Position numbers and translations under genes: made by a program. From positions 2,539,301 to 2,603,300 of the forward strand of contig NZ_CP050192.1 of assembly GCF_011694515.1 (NCBI RefSeq): a stretch of DNA of 64,000 nt, written 5' to 3'. Shown here piece after piece: positions 51,701-62,308 of this stretch; positions within the stretch are counted from its first letter, which is position 1, and the number at the start of each line of letters is the position of its first letter. Source of the DNA: Mycobacterium sp. DL592 (GTDB lineage: Bacteria > Actinomycetota > Actinomycetes > Mycobacteriales > Mycobacteriaceae). A model generated the notes under the pieces. It worked only from the letters and a program-made list of their open reading frames with translations, searched no databases and was not told where the DNA came from.

Positions 51701-52284
51701 TGATCCATCAGCTCGAGGAAGAAGTTCTCCGGGCCGAAGATCTCCCGCCACTTGGCGGCCGCCTCCAGGGCCTCACGATCATGACCGAGCCGAAGCCGGG
51801 TCTGCACCTCACCGGACGGGCAGCCGGTGGTGGCGATGATGCCCTCGGCGTGCTCGGCGATGATCTCGGCGTCCATCCGCGACCACTTGCCCAGCTGCCC
51901 CTCGAAGGACGCCCGCGAGGACAGCTTGAACAGGTTGCGCAGGCCGGTCGCGTTCTCGGCCATCATCGTCATGTGGGTATAGGAACCGCTGCCGGAGACG
52001 TCGTCGCTCTTCTGGCCCGGGTCACCCCACAGGATCCGGCGGGTGTCGAATCGAGACCCGGGAGCGATGTAGGCCTCGACGCCGATGATCGGCTTGATGC
52101 CGACTTTGGTGGCGGCGTTGTAGAACTCGCTGGCCCCGAACATGTTTCCGTGGTCGGTCATGCCGATCGCGGGCATTTCGAGGCGCTGCGCCTCCGCCAG
52201 CATGGGCGTGATCTTCGCGGCACCGTCGAGCATCGAATACTCGGTGTGATTGTGCAGATGCACGAAGGAGTCGTTGTTGCCCAT
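48745..52284 (-). CDS. dnaE1: DNA polymerase III alpha subunit, replicative
   Basis: The replicative polymerase of 1179 residues. An N-terminal PHP domain ([19 protein letters not shown], with further metal His/Asp) is followed by the palm. The catalytic aspartates lie in [16 protein letters not shown], and the fingers, tandem helix-hairpin-helix and a C-terminal OB-fold follow ([18 protein letters not shown]). In mycobacteria the DnaE1 PHP domain provides proofreading, and the PHP metal residues look intact here. A TAGACT box lies nine bases before the ATG, leaving at most a very short leader. Confidence 0.97.
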   Translation of the reverse strand: MGNNDSFVHLHNHTEYSMLDGAAKITPMLAEAQRLEMPAIGMTDHGNMFGASEFYNAATKVGIKPIIGVEAYIAPGSRFDTRRILWGDPGQKSDDVSGSGSYTHMTMMAENATGLRNLFKLSSRASFEGQLGKWSRMDAEIIAEHAEGIIATTGCPSGEVQTRLRLGHDREALEAAAKWREIFGPENFFLELMDHGLSIERRVRDGLLELGRKLDIRPLATNDCHYVTRDASHNHEALLCIQTGKTLSDPNRFKFDGDGYYLKSAADMRALWGEIPEACDSTLLIAERVESYADVWATVDRMPIFPVPEGHDQGSWLRHEVEAGLRRRFPDGVPPEYTERASFEIGVICGKGFPSYFLIVADLINYAKSIDIRVGPGRGSAAGSLVAYALGITNIDPIPHGLLFERFLNPERPSAPDIDIDFDDRRRGEMVRYAAEKWGSDRVAQVITFGTIKTKAALKDSARVHYGQPGFAIADRITKALPPPIMAKDIPLSGITDPNHERYKEAAEVRGLIDTDPDVRTIYETARGLEGLVRNAGVHACAVIMSSEPLIEAIPLWKRPQDGAVITGWDYPSCEAIGLLKMDFLGLRNLTIIGDCIENIKANRGIDLDLEALPLDDPKAYELLSRGDTLGVFQLDGGPMRDLLRRMQPTEFNDIVAVLALYRPGPMGMNAHNDYADRKNNRQAIKPIHPELEEPLKEILSETYGLIVYQEQIMFIAQKVAGYSMGKADALRKAMGKKKLEVLEAEYQGFKEGMTANGFSEKAVKALWDTILPFAGYAFNKSHAAGYGLVSYWTAYLKANFPAEYMAGLLTSVGDDKDKAAVYLADCRRLGITVLPPDVNESVQNFASVGNDIRFGLGAIRNVGANVVSSLVATRAEKGKYTDFSDYLGKIDIAACNKKVTESLIKAGAFDSLGHPRKGLFLIHTDAVDSVLGTKKAEAMGQFDLFGGGDDTATGESAFTIRVPDDEWDDKHKLALEREMLGLYVSGHPLNGVAHLLAMQVDTQIPAILDGDIANDTQVRVGGILAGVNRRVNKNGMPWASAQLEDLTGGIEVMFFPQTYSMFGAEIADDAVVLVGAKVRIQDDRISLIANELVVPDFSTAQIDRPLAVSLPTRQCTIDKVTALKQVLARHPGTSQVHLRLISGDRITTLELDQSLRVTPSSALMGDLKALLGPGCLGG

Positions 52285-52367
52285 AGGCCCGTCAGTCTAG
52301 GGGCGCGGACCGACACGTTTCGGCGTGTCGCAAGTCGTGTCCCGCGGCGAGTTCGGCGGCCTGCGGA

Positions 52368-52955
52368 TCAGGCCTCGTCACGCAGCATCCGGGCGATCTC
52401 CTTGGCCTGTTCTTCGGTCACCTCGCCGGACAGCTGCAACACCTGACCGTCGATCGGCTCGGTGATCTTCGGTGCCCAGACCACGATCCCGGCTCGGACG
52501 AACGCCACCTGCTGATTGATGTGCGCGGCGGTGTAGCGGGCGAAGTCGGCGGTGGACTCGGTGGTCATGGTGATCTGCACCATCTGCTTGCCGGTCAGCG
52601 GATTCAGGAATGAGTCGACGTCGGTCAGCTGGATTCGCAGGTCCTCCGGGGCCAGGTCGTAGACCGCCGTCTTGGTGATGTCGCAGGTGCGCAGCGGCTG
52701 ATCCGGCGGTGTCGGCGGCGGCGGCACACAGTCCTCGGGTTTGATCACGAACGCGCCGTTGACCGGTCGCAGCGCCAGCGGCTTGATGGTGAGCACCGGT
52801 TTGGTGGTCGTCGTCGTGATCGGGGTGATGTCCTGGTTCTTCGTCATCACCGGCGCCAGCAACACACCGAGGACGGGGACCACGATCGCCACCGCCGCCA
52901 GCGCTGCGGTGATGGCGATCAGGATCCGTCGGTTACGGCGACTGTTGTCGGTCAT
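52368..52955 (-). CDS. Membrane-anchored SecD-P1-head-like protein
   Basis: A 195-residue protein with a basic cytoplasmic N-terminus, one membrane segment (about residues 10-33), a Thr/Pro-rich linker and a periplasm-side domain. That domain reads LNPLTGKQMVQITMTTES, AAHINQQVAFVRAGIVVWAPKITEPIDG and VLQLSGEVTEEQAKEIARML. It resembles the P1 head region of SecD (strand, then AxxxxGxxxxAPxI, then QxSGxxxxxxAxxLA). The six-helix RND membrane part of SecD is absent. It overlaps rarD by 23 bases at the end of the lspA operon. A role in export or envelope protein handling is inference. Confidence 0.7.
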   Translation of the reverse strand: MTDNSRRNRRILIAITAALAAVAIVVPVLGVLLAPVMTKNQDITPITTTTTKPVLTIKPLALRPVNGAFVIKPEDCVPPPPTPPDQPLRTCDITKTAVYDLAPEDLRIQLTDVDSFLNPLTGKQMVQITMTTESTADFARYTAAHINQQVAFVRAGIVVWAPKITEPIDGQVLQLSGEVTEEQAKEIARMLRDEA

Positions 52956-53883
52956 GCGTTCCTCGGGCTCGGCGCAGGGACTGTCCCGTGAAGTTACCGG
53001 AGCGCCGCAACGCGTCTCCGCTGAACACGGCCAGCGCCACCCAGATCAGCGCGAAGCCGACCCAGCGTGCCGGCGGCATCGGCTCATGCCCGACAACCAC
53101 ACCCCAGGTCATCTGCATCGCCGGGGTCAGATACATCAGCAGACCGAGTGTGACCAGGGGTAGCCGTTGCGCCGCGGCCGCGAAGAACAGCAGCGGTATC
53201 GCGGTCAGAGGTCCCGACAGCATCGTCAGCGCGACGTGTCCGGCTCCGTTGACGGTGAACTGGCCGTGGCCGGTCAGCTCGGTCACCGCGATGTAGACGA
53301 TCGCGAACGGGGCGGCGATCGCCGCCTCGAGGGCCACGCTGACCCGCGGGTCGACGGGCACCACCTTCTTCACCGCACCGTAGAGACCGAACGTCAACGC
53401 CAGGCCGACTGCGACCAGCGGCGGACCACCCACCTCGACGCTGAGCAACACCACGGCAGCCACCGCGATGGCCACCGCCACGACCTGGGGCCGGGTGAGG
53501 CGCTCGGCGAAGATGACAACCCCGAGCAGGACGCTGACCAACGGGTTGATGAAGTAGCCGAGCGCGGCGTCGACGACATGGCCGTTGTTGACCGCATAGA
53601 CGTAGATGACCCAGTTCCCCGACACCAGCGCCGAGGCGGCAATCAGCAGCAGCCAGGTGCGGCGGTTGATCTCCCGGATGTCAGACAACCGCCGCATCAC
53701 CAGCAGTACGGCGATCATCAGCACCAGCGTCCACACGATGCGGTGAGCCAGAACCTCAAATGCCCCAGCAGGTTTCAGCAGTGGGAAGAACGCCGGGAAC
53801 AAACCCCACGAGGCGTAGGCGCCGATACCGAACAGCAGTCCGCTGCCCTGGGAATTCGTATCCTCGTGCCCCGGCGAGGTCAC
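52933..53883 (-). CDS. rarD: RarD/EamA-family permease
   Basis: A 316-residue membrane protein with about ten hydrophobic segments. Its N-terminal [37 protein letters not shown] is characteristic of Rar[27 protein letters not shown] follows. RarD proteins belong to the drug/metabolite transporter superfamily; the substrate is not established. The GTG start overlaps the upstream rRNA-modification gene's stop (GTGA). The longer frame upstream reads inside that gene. Confidence 0.88.
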   Translation of the reverse strand: MTSPGHEDTNSQGSGLLFGIGAYASWGLFPAFFPLLKPAGAFEVLAHRIVWTLVLMIAVLLVMRRLSDIREINRRTWLLLIAASALVSGNWVIYVYAVNNGHVVDAALGYFINPLVSVLLGVVIFAERLTRPQVVAVAIAVAAVVLLSVEVGGPPLVAVGLALTFGLYGAVKKVVPVDPRVSVALEAAIAAPFAIVYIAVTELTGHGQFTVNGAGHVALTMLSGPLTAIPLLFFAAAAQRLPLVTLGLLMYLTPAMQMTWGVVVGHEPMPPARWVGFALIWVALAVFSGDALRRSGNFTGQSLRRARGTHDRQQSP

Positions 53884-54806
53884 GAGTCGGCGCGCAGCAC
53901 ATCCAGTGCGTGCTGCAGATCCGCCGGGTACGGGCTGGTGATCTCGATGCGCCTGCCGTCGGCCGGATGGGCGAACGCCAGCGATCGGGCGTGCAGCCAC
54001 TGGCGTTCCAGTCCGAGCCGCTTGGCGAGCACCGGGTCGCCGCCGTAGGTCGGGTCGCCCACGCAGGGATGGTGCAGGGCGGCGAAATGCACCCGGATCT
54101 GATGGGTCCGGCCGGTCTCCAGATGGATGTCGAGCAGGCTTGCCGCCCGGAACATTTCGACGGTGTCGTAGTGGGTGATGCTGTGCCGGCCGCCCTCGGT
54201 GACGGCGAACTTCCAATCGCTGCTCCGGTGGCGGCCGATCGGCGCGTCGATGGTGCCGCTGGACGGGTCCGGATGTCCTTGCACCACAGCGTGATAGCGC
54301 TTGTCGACGGTCCGCTGCTTGAATGCCCGCTTGAGCACGGTGTAGGCGTGTTCGGACAGCGCGACGACCATCACCCCGGATGTCCCGGCGTCCAAGCGTT
54401 GCACGATGCCCTGCCGCTCGTGGATACCCGAAGTGCTGATCCGGAACCCCGCCGCGGCCAGACCGCCCAGCACCGTCGGACCATGCCAGCCGACCGTCGC
54501 GTGCGCGGCGACCCCCGGCGGCTTGTCGACCGCGACGATGTCGTCGTCGGAGTACAAGATCGTCATACCCTCGATTTCGACGGGCGTATTCTCCGGCGGC
54601 GCAGGCGCTTCCGGCAGCGTGACGTGCAACCAGGAACCCGCTTCGAGGCGGTCGGACTTACCGGCGGCGACGCCGTCGATCTCGACCCCGCCGTCCTCCG
54701 CAATGGCCGCGGCCGCGGTACGGGACAGTCCGAGCAGCCGCGCGATGCCGGCGTCGACACGCATGCCGGCCAGACCCTCGGGTACCGGCATCGACCGTTC
54801 GGTCAT
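53880..54806 (-). CDS. rluD: RluA/RluD-family 23S rRNA pseudouridine synthase
   Basis: A 308-residue enzyme with an N-terminal S4 RNA-binding domain ([30 protein letters not shown], about residues 15-75). The catalytic domain holds the active Asp in [23 protein letters not shown] and the late [28 protein letters not shown] block. It isomerises specific uridines in RNA; I use rluD as the nearest name, but the exact sites are unknown. Its ATG overlaps the lspA stop. Confidence 0.9.
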   Translation of the reverse strand: MTERSMPVPEGLAGMRVDAGIARLLGLSRTAAAAIAEDGGVEIDGVAAGKSDRLEAGSWLHVTLPEAPAPPENTPVEIEGMTILYSDDDIVAVDKPPGVAAHATVGWHGPTVLGGLAAAGFRISTSGIHERQGIVQRLDAGTSGVMVVALSEHAYTVLKRAFKQRTVDKRYHAVVQGHPDPSSGTIDAPIGRHRSSDWKFAVTEGGRHSITHYDTVEMFRAASLLDIHLETGRTHQIRVHFAALHHPCVGDPTYGGDPVLAKRLGLERQWLHARSLAFAHPADGRRIEITSPYPADLQHALDVLRADS

Positions 54807-55426
54807 CCGGGCGTCGGCTCGTCGTCGGGGCGGCTCGTACGCCTCCCAGCTTCACCCGATGCACCGTCCGGCTGGCGCCTCCCGGTGGTGTCGAAGTCGA
54901 ATCCGAACAACGACAACCCGACCAGCAGGATGGCACCGCCGACCACCGCGGGGTCGGCGACGTTGAACACGGGCCACCAGCCGATGGACAGAAAGTCGAC
55001 GACGTGGCCGCGCAGCGGTCCCGGCGAGCGGAAGAAGCGGTCCACCAGGTTGCCCAACGCGCCGCCGAGGATCATGCCCAGCCCGACGGCCCACCACGGC
55101 GACACCAGCCTGCGACCCATCCAGAAGATTCCGACCACCACGCCGGTGGCGACCAGCGTCAGCACCCAGGTGTAGCCGGTCGCCATCGAGAACGCCGCAC
55201 CGGAGTTGCGGACCAGCGTCCACGTCACGGTGTCGCCGATGATCGATACCGGCTGACCAGGGGTGAGCAGTTTGACGGCGAGCACCTTGGTGACCACGTC
55301 GAGGGCCAGCACCACGCCCGCGACCGACAGCAGCAGTCGCAACCGGCGCCGCACCGGCGGCTGGCCGGTGGGGTCCTCGCCGGTCTGGGTCGCCGGTTCG
55401 GCGCCACCCGTGGTTTCGTCGCTCAC
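54803..55426 (-). CDS. lspA: Lipoprotein signal peptidase (signal peptidase II)
   Basis: LspA cleaves prolipoproteins after Lgt has lipidated the cysteine. The 207-residue protein has a hydrophilic N-terminal extension of about 25 residues, then four membrane segments. The two catalytic aspartates lie in [11 protein letters not shown] and [15 protein letters not shown], and [10 protein letters not shown] is also conserved. The GTG start has a G-rich stretch immediately upstream. It heads an overlapping operon with rluD, rarD and the SecD-like gene. Its partner enzyme gene, lgt, is at the far left of this window. Confidence 0.94.
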   Translation of the reverse strand: MSDETTGGAEPATQTGEDPTGQPPVRRRLRLLLSVAGVVLALDVVTKVLAVKLLTPGQPVSIIGDTVTWTLVRNSGAAFSMATGYTWVLTLVATGVVVGIFWMGRRLVSPWWAVGLGMILGGALGNLVDRFFRSPGPLRGHVVDFLSIGWWPVFNVADPAVVGGAILLVGLSLFGFDFDTTGRRQPDGASGEAGRRTSRPDDEPTPG

Positions 55427-55490
55427 GCCCCCATCATTCCCTAGCCCGGTCAGCGGGCTGCCCCCCGGCCGATGCTGCGATGATGACGGC

Positions 55491-56408
55491 ATGCCCCGAC
55501 TCGTCGTCGTGACCACCGGCGGGACGATCGCCACCAGCGCCGATGCCGACGGCGTGCTGCGCCCGGTACACGGCGGCGCCGAACTGGCCGCGGGCCTGGA
55601 CGCCGAAACCGTGGACGTCCTCAATGTCGACAGTTCCCGCCTGACCCCGGCGGACTGGCTGCGAATCAGCGCGGCGGTCACCGCGGCAACCGAGGACGGC
55701 GCCGACGGGATCGTCGTCACCCACGGCACCGACTCGATGGAGGAGACAGCGCTGTGGCTGGCGCTGACCTACCCCGGTTCGGTGCCGGTGGTGCTGACCG
55801 GCGCGGCCCACTCGGCCGACTCGCCCGATGCCGACGGGCCCGGCAACCTGCGCGACGCCCTAGCGGTCGCGGCCAGCCCGCTGGCCCCCGAGTTCGGCGT
55901 GCTGATCAGCTTCGCCGGATCGGTGTTCGCTCCGCTGGGCACCACGAAGGTGGGCGGCCCAGGGTTGTTCGGCGGGTCCCGGCTGGGCACGGTTCACGAC
56001 GGCACGGTCGCGCTCGACGGGTCGGCGCCCCGGCCCCTCCTGGGTCCGGTCACCGACGTGGCACGGGTGGACATCGTCTCGGCCTACCCCGGGGCCGACG
56101 GGGTGGCCGTCGACGCGTTCGTCGACGCCGGTGCGCGCGGCCTGGTGCTGGAGGCGATGGGCGCGGGCAACGCCGGAGTGCCGGTGGTCGACGCGGTGGG
56201 CCGCGCGTGCGCACGCGGCGTGGCGGTCGTGGTGACGACCCGGGTGCCGGCCGGCCGCACCGACGCGGCCTACGGCCCCGGCCACGACCTGGTGGGCGCC
56301 GGTGCGCTGATGATGCCGCGGCTACGGGCCAGCCAGGCCCGGGTGCTGGTGATGGCGGCGCTGGGCGCCGGCCTACCCGTGGCCGAGGTCGTCTCCCGCT
56401 GGGGCTGA
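55491..56408 (+). CDS. ansA: L-asparaginase (type I/II fold)
   Basis: A 305-residue asparaginase that deaminates asparagine. It has the two threonine motifs [11 protein letters not shown] near residue 9 and [13 protein letters not shown] near residue 80. There is no signal peptide, so it is cytoplasmic. The last 36 bases overlap the convergent dinB 3' end, an unusually long overlap for this window. In M. tuberculosis the same gene follows dinX. Confidence 0.93.
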   Translation: MPRLVVVTTGGTIATSADADGVLRPVHGGAELAAGLDAETVDVLNVDSSRLTPADWLRISAAVTAATEDGADGIVVTHGTDSMEETALWLALTYPGSVPVVLTGAAHSADSPDADGPGNLRDALAVAASPLAPEFGVLISFAGSVFAPLGTTKVGGPGLFGGSRLGTVHDGTVALDGSAPRPLLGPVTDVARVDIVSAYPGADGVAVDAFVDAGARGLVLEAMGAGNAGVPVVDAVGRACARGVAVVVTTRVPAGRTDAAYGPGHDLVGAGALMMPRLRASQARVLVMAALGAGLPVAEVVSRWG

Positions 56409-57746
56409 GCGATTCAGGTCCTCGACGAACTCAGGCCAGTCCAGGCTGTCGACCGGGTTGGCGCGCGTCAGGTCGGTCTCGTCGATGGCGAAGGTGCGCA
56501 TCACCCCCGGCCCGCTGCTGCGGGTTTCGAACCGGACGCTGACCACTCCGTGGCCGGCTCCCTGCACCCAGCCGTGACCGAAGCCGGGGTGGTGCACATC
56601 GTCGCCGACGCGCCAGCCCCCGGCGTCGGGCTCCGGCTCGGGCACCGGCATCTGGGCGTCGGACACCTCGGCTTCCTGCTGCTCGAGATCCGGGAACAGC
56701 GACTCCTGGCGGACATCGGAGAGGCCCGAAAAGCCCACGCCCAGAAGCCGAATGGGGCCGATCTCGCGCGGATCGAGCAGCAGCCGCCGCGCGGTCGAGG
56801 TCAGTGTGCCCATATCGGCGGTCGCATACGGCAGCGTGGCCGAGCGGGTCAGCGTGCTCATATCGGTCTTCTTCAGCTTGACCGTCACTGTGCGGGCGCC
56901 GCGGCCGTCACGTTCCAGCCGGCGGTGGGCGTGCTCGGCGATGGGCCCGGCCGCATCGCGCAGTTGCTCGAGGGTGGTGAGGTCGACGGCGAAGGTGGAC
57001 TCGGCGCTGATCTGCTTGGCTTCGGCGCGCTCCATCACCGGCCGGTCGTCGATGCCGCGGGCCAGCCGGTGTAGCGCAGGGCCGATGGTCGCGCCCAGGA
57101 TGCTGGCCGCCTCGGTGTCGCTGAGGGCGGCGAGCTGGCCGACGGTCTCGATGCCGAGCCGATGCAGCTTCTCCTCGGCGACCGGTCCGATTCCCCACAG
57201 CCGCCGCACCGGAAGGCCGTCGAGCAAAATCCGTTCCTCGTCGCGGCGGATCACCCGCAACCCGTCGGGTTTGGCCAGCTCGGAGGCAATCTTGGCGACC
57301 TGCTTGCCCGAGCCGGCCCCCACCGATGCCACCAGGCCGGTCTCCTCGCGCACCCGCTGGCGCAGCCGGGTACAGAACTGCTCGACATCGACTGCGGTTG
57401 CACCGACCAGTTCGGCGGGCTCGCCGAACGCCTCGTCGAACGACAGCTGCTCGAGGACAGGCACCAGAGCGCGCACCGTGTCGAGCACGCGTCTGCTGGC
57501 CACGCCGTAGACCACGCCGCGCGGGGGAAGCACCACCGCGCCCATCCCGACCATGCGACGGGCCTGGTGCATGGGCATCGCCGAGCGGGCGCCGAACACC
57601 CGGGCTTCATAACTCGCGCCGGCCACCACGCCGCGGCCGCCGAGACCGCCGACCAGGACAGGGCGGCCCCGCAGGGTGGGCCGGGTCAGCTGTTCGACGG
57701 ACGCGAAGAACGCATCCATGTCGAAGTGCAGGACCCAGCGTTCCAT
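56373..57746 (-). CDS. dinB: DNA polymerase IV (Y-family)
   Basis: A translesion polymerase of 457 residues. The palm motif [13 protein letters not shown] holds the first metal Asp, and [10 protein letters not shown] the second Asp-Glu pair. [25 protein letters not shown] forms the helix-hairpin-helix, and the little-finger domain follows. The C-terminal 100 residues are longer than in E. coli DinB. They end in the [21 protein letters not shown] segment, a short beta-type domain found in mycobacterial DinX-type proteins. TAGCAT six bases before ATG suggests a leaderless mRNA. Confidence 0.93.
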   Translation of the reverse strand: MERWVLHFDMDAFFASVEQLTRPTLRGRPVLVGGLGGRGVVAGASYEARVFGARSAMPMHQARRMVGMGAVVLPPRGVVYGVASRRVLDTVRALVPVLEQLSFDEAFGEPAELVGATAVDVEQFCTRLRQRVREETGLVASVGAGSGKQVAKIASELAKPDGLRVIRRDEERILLDGLPVRRLWGIGPVAEEKLHRLGIETVGQLAALSDTEAASILGATIGPALHRLARGIDDRPVMERAEAKQISAESTFAVDLTTLEQLRDAAGPIAEHAHRRLERDGRGARTVTVKLKKTDMSTLTRSATLPYATADMGTLTSTARRLLLDPREIGPIRLLGVGFSGLSDVRQESLFPDLEQQEAEVSDAQMPVPEPEPDAGGWRVGDDVHHPGFGHGWVQGAGHGVVSVRFETRSSGPGVMRTFAIDETDLTRANPVDSLDWPEFVEDLNRSAPAGDDLGHG

Positions 57747-57833
57747 GAGTCGATGCTATGGCCCGCCGAGTGGCCGGTTATGACACGGGATTGGCCGTGT
57801 TTGCCTACATAGGTGGCCGCTCTGCGCCGGCAA

Positions 57834-60800
57834 CTAGGCTTTCGCGATCGCCACCCGCACGCCGTCGCCGATCTCGGTTCCGTCGACCGGTTCACCGAAT
57901 TCGAAGCTGGTGGCCAGGATTTCCCCGGCGATCAAGTCGCTGTGGGTGCGGGCCCACTCCTCGTGGCCGGCGGGCACCGACATCACCACGCGGATGCGGT
58001 CGCTGACCTCCAGGCCGGAGGACTTGCGCAGGTCCTGCAGTTCGCGGATGCGGTCTTTGGCCCAGCCTTCGGCCTCCAGCTCTGGGGTGACCGTGCCGTC
58101 GAGCACCACCAGGCCCGCGCCGTCGGGCAGCGCCGCAGTGAACTCCGGATCGGCCGCGACCAGCCGTGAGCTGTACTCGTCGGGGTTGAGCACCACCTCG
58201 CCGGCACTGAGCGTCCCGTCCGGGTTGAGGACACCCTGGCCGGCCTTGACCGCCTTGATGGCGTCCTGCACGGCCTTGCCCAGCCGCGGGCCTGCGGCGC
58301 GCGCGTTGACGGTGAGCTCGAAACGGCCGAAGGCCGCGATATCGTCGGTGAGCTCGACCGCCTTGACGTTGAGCTCGTCGGCGATGAGGTCGGCGAACTG
58401 CTGCAACCGTTGCGGATCGTCAACGGCCACAATCAGTTTCGGCAGTGGCAAACGGACCCGCAGCTTCTTGGCCTTCCGCAGCGAGGAGCCCGTCGAGCAG
58501 ACCTCGCGAACCTGGTCCATCGCGGCCACCAGGTCCGGGTCGCGCGGCACGACACCGGCCTGCGGCCAGTCGGTCAGGTGAACCGAGCGCTCGCCGGTGA
58601 TGCCGCGCCAGATCACCTCGGTGGCCATCGGCAGCAGCGGCGCGGCCAGCCGGGTGGTCACCTCCAGCACGGTGTGCAGGGTGTCGATGGCATCGGCATC
58701 CTCCTCCCAGAATCGGGCGCGTGACCGCCGCACATACCAATTGGTGAGCGCCTCGGTGAACTGGCGCATCTGCTCACAGGCGCCGGAGATGTCGCAGACG
58801 TCCATCGCCGCGGTCAGGTCGTCGCGCAAATCGGCCAGCTTGGCCAGGATGTAGCGGTCCAGCACATGCGGCGAATCCGTGCGCCAGGTACCGACTTTGG
58901 GAGCATAGAGCGCCAGGAAACTGTAGGCGTTCCACAGCGGCAGCAACACCTGGCGCACACCCTCGCGGATGCCCTGCTCGGTGACGATCAAGTTGCCGCC
59001 GCGCAGGATCGGCGAGGCCATCAGGAACCAGCGCATCGCGTCCGAGCCGTCGCGGTCGAACACCTCGTTGACGTCGGGGTAGTTGCGCAGCGACTTGCTC
59101 ATCTTCTGTCCGTCGTTGCCGAGGACAATCCCGTGCGACACACAGCTCTTGAACGCCGGTCGGTCGAACAACGCGGTGGCCAGCACGTGCAGCGTGTAGA
59201 ACCAGCCGCGGGTCTGGCCGATGTACTCCACGATGAAGTCGCCGGGATTGTGGGTACTGAACCAGTCCTCGTTCTCGAACGGGTAGTGCACCTGCGCATA
59301 GGGCATCGACCCGGAGTCGAACCAGACATCGAAGACATCCTCGATGCGGCGCATGGTCGACCGGCCACTCGGGTCGTCGGGATTGGGCCTGGTCAGCTCG
59401 TCGATGTAGGGCCGGTGCAGGTTGTCCGGGCGAACCCCGAAATCGCGCTCCAGCTCGTCGAGGCTGCCGTAGACGTCGACCCGCGGATACGCCGGATCGT
59501 CAGATACCCACACCGGAATCGGTGTGCCCCAGTAGCGGTTTCGTGAGATCGACCAGTCCCGGGCGCCGGAGAGCCACTTGCCGAACTGGCCGTCCTTGAC
59601 GTGTTCGGGATACCAGGTGATCTCCTGGTTGAGCTCCACCATCCGGTCGCGGAATTCGGTGACCTTGACGAACCACGATGACACGGCCCGGTAGATCAGC
59701 GGGTTGCGGCATCGCCAGCAGTGCGGGTACGAGTGCTCGTAGGTCTCGTGCCGGATCAGTACCGGGGTGTTGACCGCCGCGGCCGCGGTGCCGTTCTTGA
59801 GGTCGCGGATGATCTGCGGGTTGGCGTCGAACACGTGCTGGCCCTGATAGTCCGGGACCGACGCGTCGAAGCGGCCCTTGGAGTCCACCGGCGTGACGGG
59901 CACGATGCCGACGGTGTCGGTGGTGGCCTTGTCGTCTTCGCCGTAGGCCGGGGCCATGTGGACGATCCCGGTGCCGTCCTCGGTGGTGACGAAATCACCG
60001 CGCAGAACCTGAAACGCGTTGGCGGAGTCGGCGAAGTACGGGAACGGCGGCAGGTAGCGCAGACCAAGGAGCTGCTCCCCCGGTACGGTCGCCAGGACCT
60101 CGGGCTCCTCACCGAGCTCGCGAGCGTAGGCCGCCAGCCGGGGCTGGGCCAGCACGTAGCGCCGGTCGTCAACGCGCACAACCACATACGTGACCTCGGG
60201 GTTGACCGCGACGGCCTGGTTGGACGGCAGCGTCCACGGCGTCGTGGTCCAAATCAGCAGGTAGGCGCCGTCAAGGACCGAGTGGTCGGAGTCCTCAGCC
60301 AATACCCGGAACCCGACGGTGATCGCCGGGTCCTGGCGACTCTGGTAGACGTCGTCGTCCATGCGCAGCTCGTGGCTGGACAGCGGGGTCTCGTCGTTCC
60401 AGCAGTAGGGCAGCACCCGCACGCCCTCGTAGGCCAGGCCCTTGTCCCACAGCTGTTTGAACGCCCAGATGACCGACTCCATGAAGGACAGGTCGAGCGT
60501 CTTGTAGTCGTTGTCGAAGTCCACCCAGCGGGCCTGGCGGGTCACGTAGTCGCGCCATTCGTTGGTGTACTTGAGCACCGAGGCGCGGCAGGCGTCGTTG
60601 AACTTCTCGATACCCATCTCCTCGATCTGCGCCTTGTCGGTGATGCCGAGCTGACGCTGCACCTCGAGTTCGGCGGGCAGACCGTGGGTGTCCCAGCCGA
60701 ATCGGCGCTCCACCTTGTAGCCGCGCATCGTGCGGTACCGCGGCACGATGTCCTTGACGTAGCCCGTCAGAAGGTGGCCATAGTGCGGCAGGCCGTTGGC

Positions 60801-60959
60801 GAATGGCGGACCGTCATAGAAGACGTACTCCTGGGCATCGTCGCGATTGGCGATGCTGGCCCGGAAGGTGTCGTCTGCGGCCCAATAGGCCAGCACCTCG
60901 CGTTCGAGGGCTGGGAAGCTGGGCGAGCCACCGACCTTCGGGTAGCCGTTCTCGGTCAC
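57834..60959 (-). CDS. ileS: Isoleucyl-tRNA synthetase
   Basis: A 1041-residue class-I synthetase that charges tRNA-Ile. It has the HIGH-type motif in [18 protein letters not shown], an editing CP1 domain ([17 protein letters not shown]), KMSKS in [16 protein letters not shown] and a long C-terminal anticodon region. I chose GTG 60959 ([11 protein letters not shown]). The frame continues upstream to 61049 but that part is the T-box leader. AGGAG sits 12 bases before the start, within the leader's 3' arm. Confidence 0.95.
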   Translation of the reverse strand: MTENGYPKVGGSPSFPALEREVLAYWAADDTFRASIANRDDAQEYVFYDGPPFANGLPHYGHLLTGYVKDIVPRYRTMRGYKVERRFGWDTHGLPAELEVQRQLGITDKAQIEEMGIEKFNDACRASVLKYTNEWRDYVTRQARWVDFDNDYKTLDLSFMESVIWAFKQLWDKGLAYEGVRVLPYCWNDETPLSSHELRMDDDVYQSRQDPAITVGFRVLAEDSDHSVLDGAYLLIWTTTPWTLPSNQAVAVNPEVTYVVVRVDDRRYVLAQPRLAAYARELGEEPEVLATVPGEQLLGLRYLPPFPYFADSANAFQVLRGDFVTTEDGTGIVHMAPAYGEDDKATTDTVGIVPVTPVDSKGRFDASVPDYQGQHVFDANPQIIRDLKNGTAAAAVNTPVLIRHETYEHSYPHCWRCRNPLIYRAVSSWFVKVTEFRDRMVELNQEITWYPEHVKDGQFGKWLSGARDWSISRNRYWGTPIPVWVSDDPAYPRVDVYGSLDELERDFGVRPDNLHRPYIDELTRPNPDDPSGRSTMRRIEDVFDVWFDSGSMPYAQVHYPFENEDWFSTHNPGDFIVEYIGQTRGWFYTLHVLATALFDRPAFKSCVSHGIVLGNDGQKMSKSLRNYPDVNEVFDRDGSDAMRWFLMASPILRGGNLIVTEQGIREGVRQVLLPLWNAYSFLALYAPKVGTWRTDSPHVLDRYILAKLADLRDDLTAAMDVCDISGACEQMRQFTEALTNWYVRRSRARFWEEDADAIDTLHTVLEVTTRLAAPLLPMATEVIWRGITGERSVHLTDWPQAGVVPRDPDLVAAMDQVREVCSTGSSLRKAKKLRVRLPLPKLIVAVDDPQRLQQFADLIADELNVKAVELTDDIAAFGRFELTVNARAAGPRLGKAVQDAIKAVKAGQGVLNPDGTLSAGEVVLNPDEYSSRLVAADPEFTAALPDGAGLVVLDGTVTPELEAEGWAKDRIRELQDLRKSSGLEVSDRIRVVMSVPAGHEEWARTHSDLIAGEILATSFEFGEPVDGTEIGDGVRVAIAKA

Positions 60960-60964
60960 GATTT

Positions 60965-61174
60965 CGCTCGTCTCCTGTGCCGGATCGTCAGGCACGGGGA
61001 CGACGACGCGCTGGTGCGCGAGCGCCGCGGTACCACCCCGCTTACACACGTCACCGTGTGTCGCTCATTGCAGGCTGTGACGGGCCTACCCGTTCGGGTC
61101 TACTTGGCCCGCGACCGCAGATCGCGGGGCTGTTCTTCCGAAGGCTCCCCGGTGATGGCCGGATCGGTGCCGTT
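60965..61174 (-). ncRNA. T-box riboswitch of ileS (translational type)
   Basis: On the - strand the diagnostic T-box sequence GGTGGTACCGCGG is at 61037-61025. Upstream, stem I contains the isoleucine specifier ATC (61156-61154) in GGCCATCACCGGGGAGCC, followed by TTCGGAAGAACAG. Uncharged tRNA-Ile would pair with both specifier and T-box. No U-run terminator follows; instead the 3' part carries the AGGAG ribosome site, so control is probably by freeing the ribosome site, as in actinobacterial ileS leaders. The 5' end is set from a TAGAAT -10 box. Confidence 0.93.
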
Positions 61175-61180
61175 GGACAG

Positions 61181-61186
61181 ATTCTA
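61181..61186 (-). promoter_or_regulatory. -10 box of the ileS T-box transcript
   Basis: TAGAAT reads toward ileS and begins at the stop codon of the half-condensation gene (TAG shared). Transcription would start near 61174, just before stem I of the T-box. Confidence 0.6.
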
Positions 61187-61777
61187 GCCGCAGGCCGGGG
61201 TGAGCTCGGACGTCAGCCCGATCAGCCCGAGCCGGAACTGGCCGGCCAGCTCCTCGACGGTGCATGCGTCCAGCCTGCGGCTGTCGTACCACCAGTCCAT
61301 TGCCAGGGCGCCGTCGCGGCGGTAGGCCAGCACGGCCAGCGCCGTGCCGTCGGCGAGTTGCAGCGGGCCCAGCGCCGGTTCCGGCGGCATGCCCAGGAAC
61401 GAGAACATCACGTCCGCCGGCCCGTGCGTGCCCTGAGGCAGCTCGGCCAGTGACCGCCGGACGTCGGCGAGCAGGCCGTCGGCATCCAGGCTGGGTTCCG
61501 GGGCACAGGTCAACCGGATCGCGGCGACCGTGGTCAGCCCGCCAACCGTCACCACGCCGACACCAATGGTCCGCGCGATGGCACGGCCCAGAGCTGCCAG
61601 GAGGAGTTCTTCGAATCCGACTGCGGCGACTTGCACCGCACCGTCGAGTTCGTCGGTCAGGTCATGGCTCAGCGGCACAGCCATCTGAACCATGTCTTCC
61701 GGTCGTGGAAGACCTGCAATTTCGTCATCGACTACCCGCACGTTGCTCGACGGGTTGGTCACGGGAGGAGCAACCAT
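61184..61777 (-). CDS. Stand-alone C-terminal-half condensation-domain-like protein
   Basis: A 197-residue protein resembling the second half of an NRPS condensation or epimerisation domain. It reads ELLLAALGRAIARTIGVGVVTVGG, VRRSLAELPQGTHGPADVMFSFLGMPPEP (as in VxFNYLGxF), LQLADGTALAVLAYRRDGALAMDWWYDSRRLD and TVEELAGQFRLGLIGL. The first half with the HHxxxDG active site is missing, and no NRPS gene is adjacent. ATG 61777 is six bases after TACGGT, suggesting a leaderless mRNA; the longer TTG frame is less likely. The gene directly precedes the ileS T-box. Confidence 0.62.
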   Translation of the reverse strand: MVAPPVTNPSSNVRVVDDEIAGLPRPEDMVQMAVPLSHDLTDELDGAVQVAAVGFEELLLAALGRAIARTIGVGVVTVGGLTTVAAIRLTCAPEPSLDADGLLADVRRSLAELPQGTHGPADVMFSFLGMPPEPALGPLQLADGTALAVLAYRRDGALAMDWWYDSRRLDACTVEELAGQFRLGLIGLTSELTPACG

Positions 61778-61797
61778 GCCCCCACCGTAGCGACCGA

Positions 61798-61813
61798 TTC
61801 CCAAAAATGGGAG
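61798..61813. promoter_or_regulatory. Candidate operator A of the divergent HTH locus
   Basis: TTCCCAAAAATGGGAG contains a perfect inverted repeat TCCCA-AAAA-TGGGA. It lies about nine bases upstream of the -10 box (TACGGT) of the half-condensation gene, over its -35 region. Confidence 0.55.
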
Positions 61814-61877
61814 ACCATTCCCATAACTGTGACGGCAGTGTCAATTAATGCAATTCCTTGCCCCCCGAGGTTGCCAG

Positions 61878-61893
61878 TACCCATTACCGGGAG
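61878..61893. promoter_or_regulatory. Candidate operator B of the divergent HTH locus
   Basis: TACCCATTACCGGGAG aligns base for base with operator A at the outer positions (CCCA left, GGGAG right). It lies six bases upstream of the -10 box (TATCGT) of the HTH gene, over that gene's -35 region. Spacing between A and B is 80 bases. Confidence 0.5.
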
Positions 61894-61911
61894 TTCGGGT
61901 ATCGTGATTGC

Positions 61912-62268
61912 GTGCCTCGGACCGACGAAAACGGCAGACAGCTCAAAACGCTTCTCGAGTACCTTCTCGACGGTGACGTGGAGGCCAGGGACATCTACGA
62001 CGCACTCGGGATCTCCAGCTCCACGTATTACCGACGCATCAAGGACAGTGACTACCCGAATGCCGAAGAGCTGCGTTTACTGGCAGGAAGATTCGGCTTG
62101 AGCTCGCCCGACCTGCAGATTCGGTTCGGCCTGATGAGCCAGGAAGAGGTCTGGAATTACGTCGAATCCACGCCATCTACGGTGACGACAATTAATTCGT
62201 CGCCCAGTTCGCGCATTGTGCGCAAACTCTCGGAATTGGCACCCCGACAGGATGCGCCGCCCCTGTAG
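61912..62268 (+). CDS. Small helix-turn-helix regulator
   Basis: A 118-residue protein with an N-terminal helix-turn-helix (LKTLLEYLLDGDVEARDIYDALGISSSTYYRRIKD, split into scaffold and recognition helix, about residues 10-45). A second helical segment (EELRLLAGRFGLSS) follows, then a polar C-terminal tail. I do not recognise the family beyond XRE-like folds. The GTG start is six bases after TATCGT; a longer frame from 61858 would read through the promoter. It precedes a membrane protein gene by 40 bases and probably regulates this locus. Confidence 0.7.
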   Translation: MPRTDENGRQLKTLLEYLLDGDVEARDIYDALGISSSTYYRRIKDSDYPNAEELRLLAGRFGLSSPDLQIRFGLMSQEEVWNYVESTPSTVTTINSSPSSRIVRKLSELAPRQDAPPL

Positions 62269-62308
62269 TATTTGCTGAAGTTATTCGGGGGTAAAAAGGT
62301 TGTCGGCT

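Noticed and set aside
50668..52446. 592-codon open frame on the + strand
   Set aside because: It is antisense to dnaE1, with shadow-type composition and no motif.
60960..61049. N-terminal extension of ileS starting [10 protein letters not shown]
   Set aside because: These bases form the T-box and ribosome-site region of the leader RNA. The GTG at 60959 gives the length I recall for mycobacterial IleS.
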